DNA of 64,000 bases, taken from Zymoseptoria tritici IPO323 (lineage: Eukaryota; Ascomycota; Dothideomycetes; Mycosphaerellales; Mycosphaerellaceae). The position numbers were made by a program, and so were the translations under genes. The stretch spans positions 408,106-472,105 of the forward strand of contig NC_018199.1 of assembly GCF_000219625.1 (NCBI RefSeq), in the 5' to 3' direction. Shown one piece after another: positions 33,977 through 47,480 of this stretch. Below the pieces are notes generated by a model. That model was not told the DNA's origin. It saw nothing but the letters and a program-made list of their open reading frames with translations, and ran no database searches. Every line of letters begins with the position of its first letter. Position 1 is the stretch's first letter.

Positions 33977-36900
33977 TCACCACACGAGCAAGAGCAAGAC
34001 AATGCTAGGCGGTCCATGATCTGACACTGGCAAACGCATTTCCAGCTTCCGTGCGAGTCGCTTGCGCGAGTAAGAGATGTCCGCCATGCCCCCAACAACA
34101 CACCACCGACCATTGCGAAGGGGCCACGCCCGCGTCGACCATCACAAGACCATCGTCTAGCGCCGGAGCGACGACGAGCTCCGCGACCAGGTGCTTTGAA
34201 CCCCTCAAGTCTGCTGCCGGTGCTCGGACTTCATCTTGACTCCAAAAACGGCGACACGTGCGAGTTCTGCGTCACGTACACGGGCAGCCAGACGTGATAC
34301 GAGGTAGTTCTATGTCGGTCCGTCGCAATCCTGGATCCAATCACGGCCGGACTTCCACTGAATCCTTTGCCAAATGTATCCACCACTTTGGCGAGCGCTA
34401 CCATGACTTCATCATCGCTTTGGACCGCGTCGAGATCTTCTGCAAAGACACCGAAATCATCAACGAAGCTAAGATTGAGCACCAACGACCAGATTTCAGA
34501 GCACTCCTCAATCTTTCCTTCGCCGCCCGCATCCTCTGCCAGGAGATCTGATCGATCGAAGGCGCCTTGAGTGCAGTAGACTTGATCCATGCCGGCACCG
34601 CGTCCCGCATCGCATCCGCCAACGACCAGAACGCCTGCATCGTCAATCTTTGACATGCTTTTCGCCCCAATGTCAGCAACGTTCTCTCTCGGCATCCCGC
34701 TCCCACTTAAGACGACCTCCAACCGCCGACCGTCACAAAATGTCAACGATCTCATCCACATGCTGTCCCTCTACAGGTTGAACCGAACCCTGTACTGCAT
34801 CCGGTCCCTGGATATCTACTATCGCCGACACACGAGTCCCTGCTCTGCTGCCACGTCTTGTCGAATCGCCAAGATGTTCTCATCAGCCGGGTCAAGTCCG
34901 ACGCCGACCCAGATTGGGCCCGTCTTGATTTTCTCCATATCATTGGCAACATCTTCCGTCAGCACCACATCGACCGCTCGATTCCTGCGGCAATGCTGGC
35001 GAAATGCAAGCATGCGCACACGCGACACCTCGTTCAACAGGAAACCAGTGACTGCACGTCCGTGTCGCGCAGACGAAGGCAAGAGAACCCGTGTGCCCAT
35101 CATCATGCTCTGCCCGCAAGAACTACACTGACGTCTTTCCGCAGTGCCATTGACTCTCCTCTTGTCCTCAGCACCAGGACGGGCCAAGTCAACCTCAGCC
35201 AGGAACCCAGGTCAGGCCATCGTTTCAAGCAGGCGTTTCAGCGCCAGGGCTTCCATCTCTGCCTCCCAAGTCAGCAGCGCAGAGGCCCCGGTCTCCTCAT
35301 CTGGAGCGGTTATGGCTGTTGACACGTTACTCGTGTGAACGGTCAAGAGCAACACATCACTCGTGGCAGAGGTCAATCACCCAGCTCTCGTCTTATCTTC
35401 CATCACATCCTCTAACAAAAGCCATTCCAGCCGTCAACCCCGATCTCTCCATCCAAGGCTCGTTCTGTCCGCCTAGCCTACTTCTCAGACGGATCACTCT
35501 GGCCCCTCTCCGCTGTGTGTGCAGCAGCAAATCGCCTTTAAAAGTGCCATGTCCAAACGACACTCTCGCCGCACGACCTCGTGTTACACCCTCGCATGGT
35601 CTCCTTGCGCCAACTCCTCGCACCGGCTTGTCCCGCCAAATGCCTCGTAGTCCATGTCGAGGCGCCGAATCCGCATGGCAATCCTTACGCCGCCTCACCC
35701 GTCTACTGGAACTGCCAGCTGAAGATCCTCCGCGAAACCATCGTCTACTACTGGCAGTCTTCTTCCGTCACCTTCCCCTGTCCTGCTGTCTTGGACTTGA
35801 CTTTGAATCCCATTTCGCCGCGTACCGTGCGGCCTCGAATCCGATAGCATGGCTGGCATGCTCATTTCTTGCAACATCCCCTGCCGCTCGCATCATCCGA
35901 AATTGAGTGCTCGTTGCGACATCGCTGCAAATCAATATATGCATTCCTTTCATCGCTGCCATCGGTACACCAGAGCACACCGGCACGTACGTCCGATCAT
36001 CACCCTCGACACCACCGGGAATCACCACCAGCGCCCTCCCAGCATGCGACTACATCACATGAACGAGAGCTGCGAAACCCTCGAGCAATCGGGCAATGCT
36101 CAAGCACAAGGGAGGGATCGTGCAGTATCCCGCGGGAACGAACACACAGGACCGAGAAGAGGACAGCACCCCTTCCCCACCGTGAAGAACAGTTGCACCA
36201 ACTCATTTGCACACACGCAATCGTGGCCTTGTTCGTTGTCGCTTTCCTGGACATGCCTAGGAGTGTTTCCGACTGCGCGACCACGCAGCTCAAGACATTC
36301 TGCTGTCCAGTTCTGCTGCTGCCGTTGTCGGTGTCGTTCCTGCTCGGGTTTCTTCGACTGCTATGAAGATGCACACCGTGCTGGCCATTTCGGCGGCCAA
36401 CAGTACATACATGGCCACCGATGCCCGCCTTGCGACAAAGACTACCACCGCTCTGGGAGCCATGTTGGGCTGGTACCTCGATTCCACTCGTTCATCAACA
36501 GCCTGACGAGAGACCCGCAATGTCCGCTCACGACTCGCAAAATACTTGTTCGGCAGTGTTGAGAACAGGCTTTTGACCATCCGCAGAGCGCCTGAGATGC
36601 GCTCGAATACCTTCGCCGTCGATCGCCGTGAAAAACCTCCGCGCTTGCTCTCGCTATGGCCTGGGCAAGCACGGACTGGGCAAGCAGTCAAAGCATCGAA
36701 GACTGAAACGAAGACTGATAAGGAACGAGGACGACCGCCTTCACATTACAAGTCCCGCAGGTGAGGCGATCTTGTATGGCTTCTTCCTTTACAATGCCAC
36801 CCTCCCCCTCAAGATTCCGGGATGGAACGCTGCTGTACCCACAAGCCATTGCGGAATCCGCATTGTCGGTGCTTCCCACGCATCTGACAGACCTAGTGGA

Positions 36901-37012
36901 CACGCAGTCATGCAAGCGGGCAGCCTCGCATTGTTCCTACGGAAGGAAATATTGAATCTCAACATCTGGACATTGTCAGGTACTGGCGTCAGCCTGGACG
37001 AACTTCCTTACA
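33977..37012. other. Stretch without a firmly supportable gene
   Basis: Some frames have natural-looking protein composition. Examples are FAKCIHHFGERYHDFIIAL near 34,365-34,425 and ISRVKSDADPDWARLDFLH near 34,880-34,940. They may be exons of unrecognised genes, but I could not connect them with splice sites convincingly. No conserved domain is seen. Confidence 0.35.
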
Positions 37013-38156
37013 ATGACCGGCGAGTACTCTGACGAGCATGGCCTCGATTCTCGATACTCGGCGGCCCTAGCATCCATACCTTGGTCGTCGAAAATTTCAT
37101 CACCATCTCTCCAGCAGCAGACCGCTCGCGTCATCAACTCCACGCAAGACATTCAAAGCTCAACTCAAGCCCCTCACTCCCCCAATCCATCGGTCGTCGA
37201 AAAGCGGGTCTCTCCTCCAAAAGGCTCTTCTTCGACGGAGTCCTCAGACGCGCCGCCGTCGACTGCATTCCGCCGGCTTTTGGACTTGCTCACGCAACAG
37301 CAGTTGGTCGATCTGGAGACCGTCTTCAGTCCCATCGGCGAGCTGAAGATGGACGAGGTCTTCCGCACCTGCGATCAAGCCGGCCACCATATTGCGACAT
37401 GGGCCTCAACAAATGCCGGACGAGCCGCTGAGCATGTCGCGGCGCTTTGCTCTGAAGCCTCGCCAAACCAACGCACGCCAACTGCGAAGGAGTCTATTCG
37501 CTCTATCAGCAACATCCACCCAACCGCCCGGTCCACCGCCGATCGCTTGCGAGATCTCGCGTCCACTATGCTTACGCTCCCGATTCATTCCCGCAAGGTA
37601 GAAGACCGGTCTCTGCACTTCTCGATATATCGTCCACTGCGTCCCAACTGCATTGGGGGAAGGGGAGAGACCAGCTGAGACAATGCTCGCCGAGCTCTGG
37701 CGCCGTGCCGCGACCGAAATACACGCTTCAACCATGGCTGTCATGGCCGCATCGCCCTCGTCACCACTAAACCAGTGCCGACTCTACCAGGGTCTCCAAG
37801 GACGTTCTGTCAGTGCCCCACATCCAGACGATGACTCCGCAAAGGCGAGAGCTGCTAGCAGCCAAATCCTTCTGAAGCAAGGTGGTCTGCCGGAGCAAGG
37901 CGGACACGAGCGGACGACCGAATGTTGGCTATCGCTCGTTCGCCGCTCACCATTGCATTTCACTGTCTACACCGGACCGACCAGTCACCGACCTGCGCAG
38001 ATGGTCTCTGCAGTCACGAATCCGACACATCCTCTTCTTCCCACGCTCAACTTCCTGGACATGGTCCTTGGCTTTGTCTACAACGACGGACTACCGAAAC
38101 CTCACTACGCATTATGCTGCGATAGCTCGTGGACTCCGGTTCGCATCCCATCGTGA
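37013..38156 (+). CDS. Hypothetical protein, two-exon model
   Basis: ATG at 37,013 opens MTGEYSDEHGLDSRY. Exon 1 runs to 37,597, where a GTAGAA donor follows; an 82-bp intron (37,598-37,679) ending in gctgag joins in phase to a frame open to TGA at 38,154-38,156, for about 353 residues. The middle of exon 1 looks like genuine protein (FRRLLDLLTQQQLVDLE, VFRTCDQAGHHIATWA). The donor is weak, and without splicing exon 1 is open to 37,678. Exon 2 is less convincing. No family recognised. A further exon-like frame lies at 38,399-38,796. Confidence 0.3.
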
Positions 38157-38398
38157 TTGCACCACCATATGCGCCTATGGCCTGCAAATTGCGACGCCCG
38201 GGATCCAGCCGAAGCTCACCTACGGTGGATCCTCCTCAACCACTGAGCACCGGAGTCTACGGGATCGAGACGTCTTACGCTCTCTAGGCCAGGCCAATGA
38301 TCATGGAGTGGACGACATGTATGGTCGCGGCCGGAATACCTCTTGCACAAGGCATGCCACCCTTCTTCCTCCAGTTCGTGCTACTTGGGGGCGCTGAA

Positions 38399-38796
38399 TC
38401 ATCCTTTCTCAGATTGCTGCCATACTCTCTACCTGGGCCTTTCTTCATCATCTATTCAATGGGGCGGAGACCGCCCAATACTCTCTTTTGCAGCTCGGCA
38501 TGCGAGATATCGAGGAGTGCGATTCGGTGGTGCAGCTCTTCTCCCAGACAACCGACCAGCTGCAGAACTGTTCAACAATCCACTCGCTCTGCGGAAAAGT
38601 AGCTCCGTCTACATCTTCGGACCCAGCGAGCACAGATGTTGGCAGCCTGTTGCAACAGTCTCCCGTAAACGCCCGCAGAGAAGCCCAGCGGAGCAGCAGC
38701 GGTGGTGCCCAATGGTCCGTTTGGTGTGATATATCCGATCTTCTCGCCCAGGTGCAAAGGTTTCGACTCTGTGGGCAGAGCATGGTCTTGCATTGA
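38399..38796 (+). other. Exon-like open frame, function unknown
   Basis: The frame beginning IILSQIAAILSTWAFLHHLF and continuing GMRDIEECDSVVQLFSQ is open to 38,796 and has natural composition, including one hydrophobic helix. It has no ATG at its left end, so it would need an upstream exon, possibly the 37,013-38,156 model. Unrecognised. Confidence 0.25.
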
Positions 38797-41109
38797 GGTC
38801 GACAGGGTCGCCTATGCCCATGATTTTCGACGTCACGCTGCTGCGCAACGTCCCGTCGTAGCTTGACCGCACGCCTGGCGCACCGATCTATTGCATGTAT
38901 GCAGCGCACGCCGCCCCTGGCTTTCGATCGAGTCCCAAGTACTCCGAAATTCTCCTTCTTTGAGATGCATCTACGACTTGTCCACTCTCACGCTCTTCAA
39001 CATCCCTTGGCCATCACGTTCCGGCAGTCGCGAGTCCAGCCCACGACGGCCTTCTGCTTCCGTTCGCCGAAGACACCTCCACCGAGTCCTACCTTTCCTC
39101 TCAGGCCCTTGACTTCAAAATGAGCTGTCAGCGGACGTTTTCGAGAGATGGCAGGGAAATCTGGCAGTACCATCGCCCGCCTTCGCCATGAGAAGGTATC
39201 TGCAGTAAAGATGTGATGTTGCTGTACGAATACGGCCGCACACAGCATGTCCACCTTCATCAGTACAATGGCACCACGACAGCGTCACCAAGAACCCGAG
39301 GAAGTCGGATGACATATTTTCGAAGCAACCAAGGGAGATTCTGGGCTCTGTGATAGGATTAAATGAGGATCGGTTGGCCTGGGTCCGGTCATGGGACTCG
39401 TTGACAGAATGTGCGCTGGAGTGGGGAATTGGTTGTTGCCTGCGTGGGCTACCTTGGTGGCGACAGGTTTCAATCGACAGCCACACACGGTATGTGTGCC
39501 TCTGTGTCCTTCTCAACATCCTACCGGCTACTTCACTCCTCATTCTACGACTCTCCCTCGTGCTGATGCCTTCTTCGGACCACATCGCTCATCCTTCTCA
39601 ACCATATGAGCTTATCCTATCACTACCCAACCGTCGGCTCGTGAGGCTCATCGCGTGTTCCAGGGGATGCCAGAAGGCGGTGTCGTGTCAAGAATGCGCC
39701 CACCAGCCTTGCAACTACAAATTGTGGCTGCCCGGCTGCAGGTCTTGGGACCTCGGCAAGCTCGTTGAAGGGAATTTTGTCGTGCTGTACTGGCGGCGCC
39801 GTGCGATCGTGTCACGTTGCCCAAGATCCCGTCAGTTCTGACACTCCATCCATTCCACACAATTCCTCGCTCCACTGTCAATCTGAGCAGCATTGGGATA
39901 CTTGACGGGGGAGTGGGAACGAGGGCTTTGCCGCACTTCTGGCAGTGAGAAAGGTTCTAAGGGTGAAGATCGCCTTCAAGGTGGGTCACTGAACTAGAGA
40001 GTCTCGCGGCATCGTTCTACAAACACCGAAAAGAGCACGACCTCGACGGGATGACAAAGGCGAACAAACCCGACAAAAGTAGTGATCTGGTTCATGACGG
40101 GCGGATGCAACTTGCCCACGGTTCTTGAAATGAGACATTCATGCGGATGTTCTCCAAACTTCGCTTCTCATCTGCACTACAACACCGTGCACGATTCACT
40201 AATATCGCTCTCTCGAACCAGCAGAAACTTCAATACAGCAGTGGCAATCATTCCAATCATCAAAATGAACCCCCGGGCAGGACAAGTCTCCATTTTTTCG
40301 ACCATTCCTTATACATGTCGCTATACAGCTGCCGGTCAAGCTCTCGCTCTCCATCGGTCACTTCTTCCAGCATCTCGGTAATAAATTTTCGCATGTCGAG
40401 TTCATTAATGCTGCCCGGCGGGTGTTGAGCCGTGGAACTTCGTTTCATCCAACATCTCGGTAATGCAGTTTCCTATGTGTTGACTCGATTGACACTGGCC
40501 GTGGGTGTTAGGCCGTAGACCTGCATTCCAGCTAGAGGCTTCAACTCGGTGATGGGATTGTGGTGTTCGCTGCCTCCTTTTCAGTGCGCTCCAAGGTAAA
40601 CTGGGAAAGTCCGAATGCTGTTGTTACGGTTGCTGTACAACACCATCCTGGCCTTGCTTTTGCCTACCTGAGGCAAGTCTTCGACGACGCACTAACAGCT
40701 CGTTGCATGTCCTCGCTTTGGTTTCCCAAGCAGAGTCCCGAGACTAACCCGCAAGGAGCACACCCTCCACCTTCGGAAGGCAAATGGATTCGTATCTACA
40801 ACTGTTAAACACGAAGAGATACAAGGCCCAGTCGGTGGTATGCGCCCTAGCCTCGAGCCCACTGACAAATCGACATATTGCTATCTCTCGAGCTGCCTCC
40901 GATGTGTCAGAAGAAACAAAGTGTGCCAAAAATCTCGAACCTTGTCCTTCGGAGGAGTGGATAGGAAGTGTATGTAAACAGTCAGTCCGTTGGGATGGGA
41001 CTGGGTGATCGTCTCGCTTGATTTTTCTAAATTTTAAGAATCCGCGGGCGGTGGAGGAGTCGGGCTGGTGGAGGAGTCGAGCTCGAGGCAAACCCAGAAG
41101 CGTACACGG
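38797..41109. other. Stretch without a supportable gene, up to the transposon-rich distal part
   Basis: Short overlapping frames without recognisable domains. Near 41,045-41,085 a short 'ggtggaggagtcg' repeat lies at the edge of the retroelement domain. Normal CA/TG content ends around 41,110. Confidence 0.4.
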
Positions 41110-41125
41110 CAAAACAGTCGTTTCC

Positions 41126-41320
41126 GGTATTGTAAGAATCAGCCCGGCATACCTTAACAGGCAACCCGCTTAGAAGACCGAACGTTTTAGAACCGCTTAA
41201 GAACAAGGAAGTGTTAACCGATTCGGTATCTAAGACTGTACCCTTAGGCGCTTTTTAACTGTCTTATATAAGTAAAACTTTAAACTTTACGTTACCTTCT
41301 TCTTCTATATTTACTTACTC

Positions 41321-41356
<36 letters not shown>

Positions 41357-41365
41357 TAAGGTAGT
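41126..41365 (+). mobile_element. Possible LTR fragment truncated at an internal telomere tract
   Basis: The sequence from TGTAAGAATCAGCCCGGCAT onward has the TG start and the AT-rich, TATAA-containing body (cttatataagtaaaac) typical of fungal LTRs. It runs into a (TAC)n microsatellite (about 41,322-41,355) and then directly into TTAGGG repeats. No second copy is in the window, so the assignment is tentative. Confidence 0.3.
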
Positions 41366-41382
41366 TTAGGGTTAGGGTTAGG
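41366..41382 (+). repeat. Internal telomere tract 1
   Basis: Nearly three TTAGGG units in the same orientation as the chromosome-end telomere. Retroelement sequence lies on both sides. Confidence 0.9.
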
Positions 41383-44300
41383 TAGTATTACGGCCGGTCT
41401 CCGTACCTACCTTAGGGATGCCTAAGGCCGCAACTATTTCTATATATCTTCGAGTCCTTCTTAGACTCTCTTCTATAGTATTATATATAAACTTATCTAT
41501 TTACCGAGTTATTAGAATTACGTCTCTTCCTTCCGTTTAAGCCGTAATATATTTATATACCCCTAAGTATAATTTAACGACTATATAGTATAGGCTAGCT
41601 ATACCGATCTACTAACGCTATAGCTATAGGAGTAATATCGCGATACTACTAGGCGCCTTAACTTTAGCTATAAGCGCCTCTAGAACTAACTAACTAGTAC
41701 TTCCGAGTTAATCTTAGTACCTCTTAGGACGATACTATACCTTAAGTAATATTACCGATAGCGTACGTAGGCGCTCTAGAGAAAAGCGTACGTAGGCGCT
41801 CTAGATTAGTACTTACGTACTCTAGAATCGACCGTACCCGAGTACGCTAGATTAGTACTTAGGTACTCTAGAGATTCGATAAGTATACGGACATACTCTT
41901 AACCTAGAAAACCTATATCCTACGCTAACGCGTAAGATTAGTAAATTCGAATATTCCCCTTACCGCTAGTACTACTACGAGTATATACTTCGAATTCCTA
42001 TACGACCTTAGTGTTACGCTAGTACGCGCGCGCCTATCTTAGACGAGAAGGAAATTAAGGAAGAAATAAAGAATAAAGGATATATATATAGAATAGATAT
42101 CGGATAAAGTAAAGATAATAGCGACAAGTAGACTCCGTCCCTCGCGAGGCTTCTTATATATCTATACGACTCGCTACTCTATACCCTTACGTAAGAAAAT
42201 AGTATATATAGAGTCTACTCGCGTAACCGACTATAGACTTCTATCGACTTCTTATTTAAAGCTATTAACCTCGTCCGATCGTTTATACTATACTAATATC
42301 TAATAAATACCTACCCCTAGTATAACGTTTCCTCTATCCTCTTACGAATCGCCTTAAAAACTAATTAACTACTACTCTATTACCTCTATACGGGAACCGA
42401 GCTCCTAGATAGGCTAGTTACGACCCTCTCGCTTAGCGTCCTCGCTAATATAAACATCGAGCGTTTTAAGGCCTTCGTTAAAAAGAATCCTATAATCGCC
42501 TATTAGCTAGTTAGAACTATCTACTAATCCTTTAACGAGACCCTCTAGAACTAAGACGTCCTTTATAAGAGCTACGAGATATAGCGACTCCGGTTCGACG
42601 CCTACTACGTTAACTATTAGCTTACCCTAGAGAAAATTAAGGATCTTAGCCGAACCCTTTAGAACGATAATAAGAGTAAGCTTATTCTAAAATATAAGGA
42701 CTAAGCTAAGGCCTTTTATAAGACCGTTAAGGAGCTTAAAGAGAGCCTCGCTCGTACTAATTAGGATATCGATTCCTACGTTACCGCCGTAGAGTAGAGC
42801 TAAGCCTCCCTAGCTATAGCTAAGGGAGCTAGTACTACCTAGGATACGTTAAAGGCTCGTATTAAGTAGCTTAAAAAGGCTCTTAGAAAGCGAGTAGTTA
42901 CGTTCGAGCCTACCGAATACTAACGCTCCGTACGCTTAATCTCGCTTAAGCGATAAGTAAATACTACTATAGCTCTACCTCCGCGACTACTACCGGCTCC
43001 TTAGTTAAACTACTATTACTCTCGCTCTCGTAACCCTAGATTCCCGGACTATAGCGAGTCCGACTCTAAGGATAACTTTAGTAATTACCGCCGCGACTAC
43101 CGCCGTAATAACCGCCGCGATAACCGTCGCGATAAATACTAGCGCGACTATAACGAGGATAACGACCGTCGTAGCCGCTACCGCTCGTCCGAAGGTAGTA
43201 TACCGATATTAATGGTATTAAATATTACTACCTATAATCCTACTATATTAAGAGGTTATAAGATCGCTCGAGGAGTATAATACCCTAAGAAGTTTATAGG
43301 AGGAAAGACTAAGCCGAGATATAAATAATAGCTCCGATCTATAGATATACTCCTTAATACTACTAAATTTAGAAGTATCGAAGACTTACTCGGATTTATC
43401 TACTAGTATATAGGTAGTACCGTTTAGTAACTCCTTAAGTTACGTATACCTTCTAGGTTAGACTCCTACGCGGATACGCTAACCTCGCTATACTTTACTA
43501 CTATCGAATAGTTATTCGCCTAGATAAATATACGCTATATAGATCTAAATTACGCTAACTATACTAGATCCGAAATAGAGCGCCTTAAATAAAGTAACTC
43601 CGAGTCCTTTACGGACTTCTATAACTACTACCTCGAACTCCGTCCCTATATAGATTAGACCCTAATATCGGAGCTAGATACCTTAAAGAGAAAACTTAAC
43701 TTCCGCTTCCGATAGCGACTTATTAGACTAAGAATTAAAATAGCCGAAGAGCTTGTTAAGTAATATAACTAGGTCGATATCGACTTCGATAACCTTAAAG
43801 CGGATTACCCTTACGGCGCTAAGGCGGTATCTACTACTATAATCGACGTCGATAAGAGTAATAAAAAATAAGGTAGTAGTTTACGCTCTACTACCTTAAC
43901 GAATAATACTATCTCCTCCGCGACTAACCCGAGAAATTACGTACTTATAGATAAGTATCTTAACCTTCCTCGCCTAATAGACGTCGAGCGAAAGCGCTTT
44001 TAAGATAAAGACCGTTACTTCCGCTACCGGGAAATTGGTTACTATCTATAGTATAACCTCTACTCTATAAAGGGTTTTACCTCTAAGGGAGTCTAGGCGC
44101 TACGACCCGGCGCTACCGTAATTACCGCTAACTCTACTCGTATCGAGGAACTCTTAGATTCGTCTACTAAATTAGAAAAAGGAGTATCTACTACTTTAGC
44201 TAAGAAGTAGATAGACTCGAATCCGTTAGTATCTAATAACTATAACTATTAGCTTTATCCCTTTATATATCGCTATAGTACGAAGACGAGGACGAAGTCC

Positions 44301-44931
44301 TCGAACTAATTACGGAGCCCTATATCGTCCTTAGTATCCGACTAAACTAGCGTAAGGGCTCCGCTTACCTCGACCCTAGTATAAACGCCTTATTTATTAG
44401 TAGCTCGGCTATAAAGGCCTTTCCTTAATTTCCCCTTATATATTCGAGATCTCTTAGAATAGCCGACGGGACGTCTATAGCTAAGCGAGTTACGTACTAT
44501 ATAATAGTAACGTTTAAAATCGTAGGCTATTAGAAATAGTCCTTAATGTTCGTAGCCGACCTTTAATATAAAATTATCCTTAGCCTACTATAGTTTAACC
44601 GCTATAAGCTATACGTTTACTAGGTAATAGGGTAAGTCGCTTTTATAGCGGAACATCGTACTACGTACTATAATAAAGGCGATATTATTTAAGTATAGTC
44701 CCTTAACTACGCCTACGCTAAACTATTAGTATTCCCTCCTTTAGAAACCCCGGAAGGAAAAGCTATACTAATCCTTATACCTTTACTACCCGAAGCTCCT
44801 ATCGTAGGTATCGAACAAATTACCGGAGATACTAACTATCTAGTTAAGCTCCTATAATTAAGCGCTTATACTATCGAGCTTATAGCCTACCGACCGGACT
44901 CGGAAGTCTTCGCCGGCTAGATATTACGGTT
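41383..44931 (+). mobile_element. LTR-retrotransposon fragment (Gag and protease region), heavily RIP-mutated
   Basis: AT-rich sequence with almost no CA/TG, lying between two internal telomere tracts. From about 42,300 the plus strand can be read as Gag and then a protease-like region. The left 900 bp (41,390-42,300) is non-coding and may be LTR/leader. No RT, RNase H or integrase is present, because the element stops at the telomere tract at 44,932. This suggests a broken end that was capped by telomere sequence. Confidence 0.65.
42300..44930 (+). pseudogene. Ty3/gypsy-like Gag-protease remnant
   Basis: Read through TAG/TAA, one frame gives a coiled-coil-like N-terminal part (KTVKELKESLAR near 42,725) and an Arg-rich stretch near 43,080-43,195. 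A capsid-like core follows, with FTDFYNYYLELRPYID near 43,610 and LISELDTLKRKLNFRFR near 43,665. A former zinc knuckle now reads RYFRYREIGYY (44,013-44,045), where Cys and His have become Tyr. A shifted frame then reads INALFISSSAIKAF near 44,385 and MFVADL.YKIILSLL.FNRYK near 44,541, similar to retroviral-type aspartic proteases, but the DSGA catalytic signature is not intact. It is non-functional. Confidence 0.6.
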
Positions 44932-44950
44932 TTAGGGTTAGGGTTAGGGG
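44932..44950 (+). repeat. Internal telomere tract 2, fused to the 3' end of LINE copy A
   Basis: TTAGGGTTAGGGTTAGGGG followed directly by TTCATTG, the 3' terminus (minus strand) of the LINE. Confidence 0.92.
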
Positions 44951-47437
44951 TTCATTGTACTTGTTTATATAGGCTAGTCTACCTTTGCACCTAATCTGAA
45001 CTAAAGCCCTATCTAAGCCCTTACTACCGGCTCTTTTGGCCGTCTTCAGAGGGGAGGAAACAGACCTACGCTCCTACGTAAAGCGCCTCGCGATGCACGG
45101 CACCGCAGCTACTCCTAGCCTAACTACGTTTTATAGTGTCCTTTTAACTATCTCCTAAGTTAACCAAACCGCTAAAAAGAGAGACTACCGATAGGCTAGT
45201 CCGCATCCTAACGCAAAATATCGCTCCGGCAATCACTTACCGTCTATCGTACCTTAGGTTTCTAAACCTCCTAGGTAACGGACGAGGTGTGCGTCTCCTC
45301 ATCCGCCCGAAACTGTAACCCCGTCTCGTTAAGGGGGAATATCCCGCTTTAAGACCGTCCGGTAGAGCTCTGTCCTCCTTCCGTCCGGCGTATCTACTAT
45401 CGGAGATATTCGATTCCGATCGAGCCGCTTATATACTAGTCTATAAGTGCTTCCCGAACGGTTTAGGGAGTGCCGTCTTCCCTTCGGCTAGAATTCCTCC
45501 TCTAGCGATCGTCGTCGTCTACTCCTCTCCCCTACTACGCTGTCGCCTTCGCATTCCTCTAAGCCTCCTACTACTCTATAGAGGTACTAGTTTTCTTCCT
45601 CCCGCTCCCCGGCTTTAAGAGGAAGCAGCCGTAGATCTAGGGTATACACCTTATATCTACTACTAGGCCTTCCGGATAGAGTTAATCGTCCGGTACGGAG
45701 CTAGTCCGGGCCTCGCTAGTCGCCTACGTCTCCTATATCGCAGCGCAGCCTTTTAACGTCCTACTAATCGGACGCCTACTTTCATCTCGAGGGAAGAGAC
45801 TCCTTTTCGATAGGGTAAACGCCTAATTTATCCTCGAGGGATAATCTCCGCTTTTACGTCCTAGGTCGACGGAGCTACTTTACGTCCTACCTATCGGACG
45901 GAGCCTTTTTACGTCCTACCTATTGGACCGAGCTACTTTACGTCCTACCCATCGGACGGAGCTACTTTACGTCCTACCTATCGGATAGAGCTACTTTACG
46001 TCCTACCTATCGGACGGAGCTACTTTACGTCCTACTTATCGGACCGAGCCTTTTAATGTCCTACCTATCGGACGGAGCTACTTTACGTCCTACTTATCGG
46101 ACCGAGCCTTTTAACGTCCTACTTAGGACAGTGTATACTAGGTCTGTGCCGCTGCTTCCTCCGCTTCCTCCTTCGTAGCTTCCTCCTTCGTAATCTTCGT
46201 CGAGATTCGCTCGAGGATCTCGTTAGCTTGCTCCTAGCATCCTGTATTTAGAAGGAAGTCTACCTCGGTAAACTTCGTGTTCGTAGTGCCTATTTTCTTA
46301 TATATCTTCTGCTTCGCCCGTCGTTCCTTCCTCGAGAGCTAGCTCGTCCTGTTTTCCCGGTAGTAAGTCTCGTATCCTCGGATAAATTTACTTATATAGA
46401 CGCAGAAACTATAGGCATAGAAGGTTCTACGCCGATACTAGAGGAAGCGCTTCTAGAAGGACCGCGGCGCCTTTAAAAAGTAATCGGCTCCTCGTAAGTC
46501 CTACTTTAGGCGGCTTTCTTCCGGTATAATCCGGGTTAGGCTCTACTTCTTAGCCTCTTCGGCTATATCTTCCTCTCTCTCCTAGCGTAGGAACCGCTAG
46601 ACAGAACGGCGGTCTTTGCTAAGGCTTCGGTCGCGAGGCTAGGACTCGGGTGTCTTATAGTACTTCTTGTAGAGCTTGTCCTCCGTTAAGCGCTAGAAGA
46701 ACGCTTTAGGTTTCTAGATTAGTAATCCTAACTTCTGTAGCGGACTTTCTTCCGGAGCGTGCTTCTTTACAACCTAAAAGCTAGTTTTTAGTGCCTTAAA
46801 TCGCGAGGGTAGGGCGGAGATTCCTAGGAGATTGTAAGTAAAGTAAGGGTTAGAAGCATAACCCGAGATCTACTTCGTTAGCTTTGTAACGTCCTTAGTC
46901 GTCTCGTCCTAGAACTTAGGAGAGTCCTCGGCAAACGCCGCGAGGAGAGGCGCGCTATACTCGAACATCGGTGCGAGATACTACTAATAGACTCGTAGGC
47001 GATATGCGAAGCCCTAACTGTCTACGTCGAGGGTTAGGAAGTCGCTTCGTTTCCCGGCCTATTCGAGCCGGCTCTTAAGGTGCCTCCTTAAGTTAATCCC
47101 TCGCGCCGTTATAGGAAATCCGAGGTAGGTATATACCTCTCTCCTTAGTACCTCTACACTAAAGAGGTAGATTGCCTCCTACGAAGACGCCGGCGCTAGA
47201 TAGGCGCATTTTTTAATGTTTAGGGCGATGCAGTTAGCGGAGGACTAGCGCTCGAGGATCTAGATTAGTACACGCACCTTGTCTAAGTTAGTAGCAAGGA
47301 GAATACTATTATTAGCGAAGAACAGCGCGTAAGGAATCGGCGGCGCCGTAGGCATTACGTCGGAAGAGCCGGCTAGGGCGAGTATCCTAGGTTAATTTAA
47401 GTCCTCGAGCAAGCTATCGATGAAGATGTTAAACAGA
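44951..47437 (-). mobile_element. LINE copy A, 5'-truncated, strongly RIP-mutated
   Basis: Homologous to the 3' 2.3 kb of LINE copy B (47,482-49,828). It begins with the same TTCATTGTACTTG terminus after TTAGGGG. It is truncated within the reverse-transcriptase region, where 'aacagatag' runs straight into TTAGGG-type repeats. Against copy B most differences are CA to TA or TG to TA. The RT catalytic pair read as FADD in copy B (49,693-49,704) is FANN here (47,308-47,319). Copy A is longer than the matching part of B because a 29-bp repeat in the 3' region has more copies. Confidence 0.88.
45869..46128. repeat. 29-bp minisatellite in LINE copy A, about nine copies
   Basis: Units of 'ggagctactttacgtcctacctatcggac' repeat every 29 bp. 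The corresponding site in copy B (48,400-48,511) has about four. Confidence 0.9.
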
Positions 47438-47449
47438 TAGGGTTAGGGT

Positions 47450-47480
<31 letters not shown>

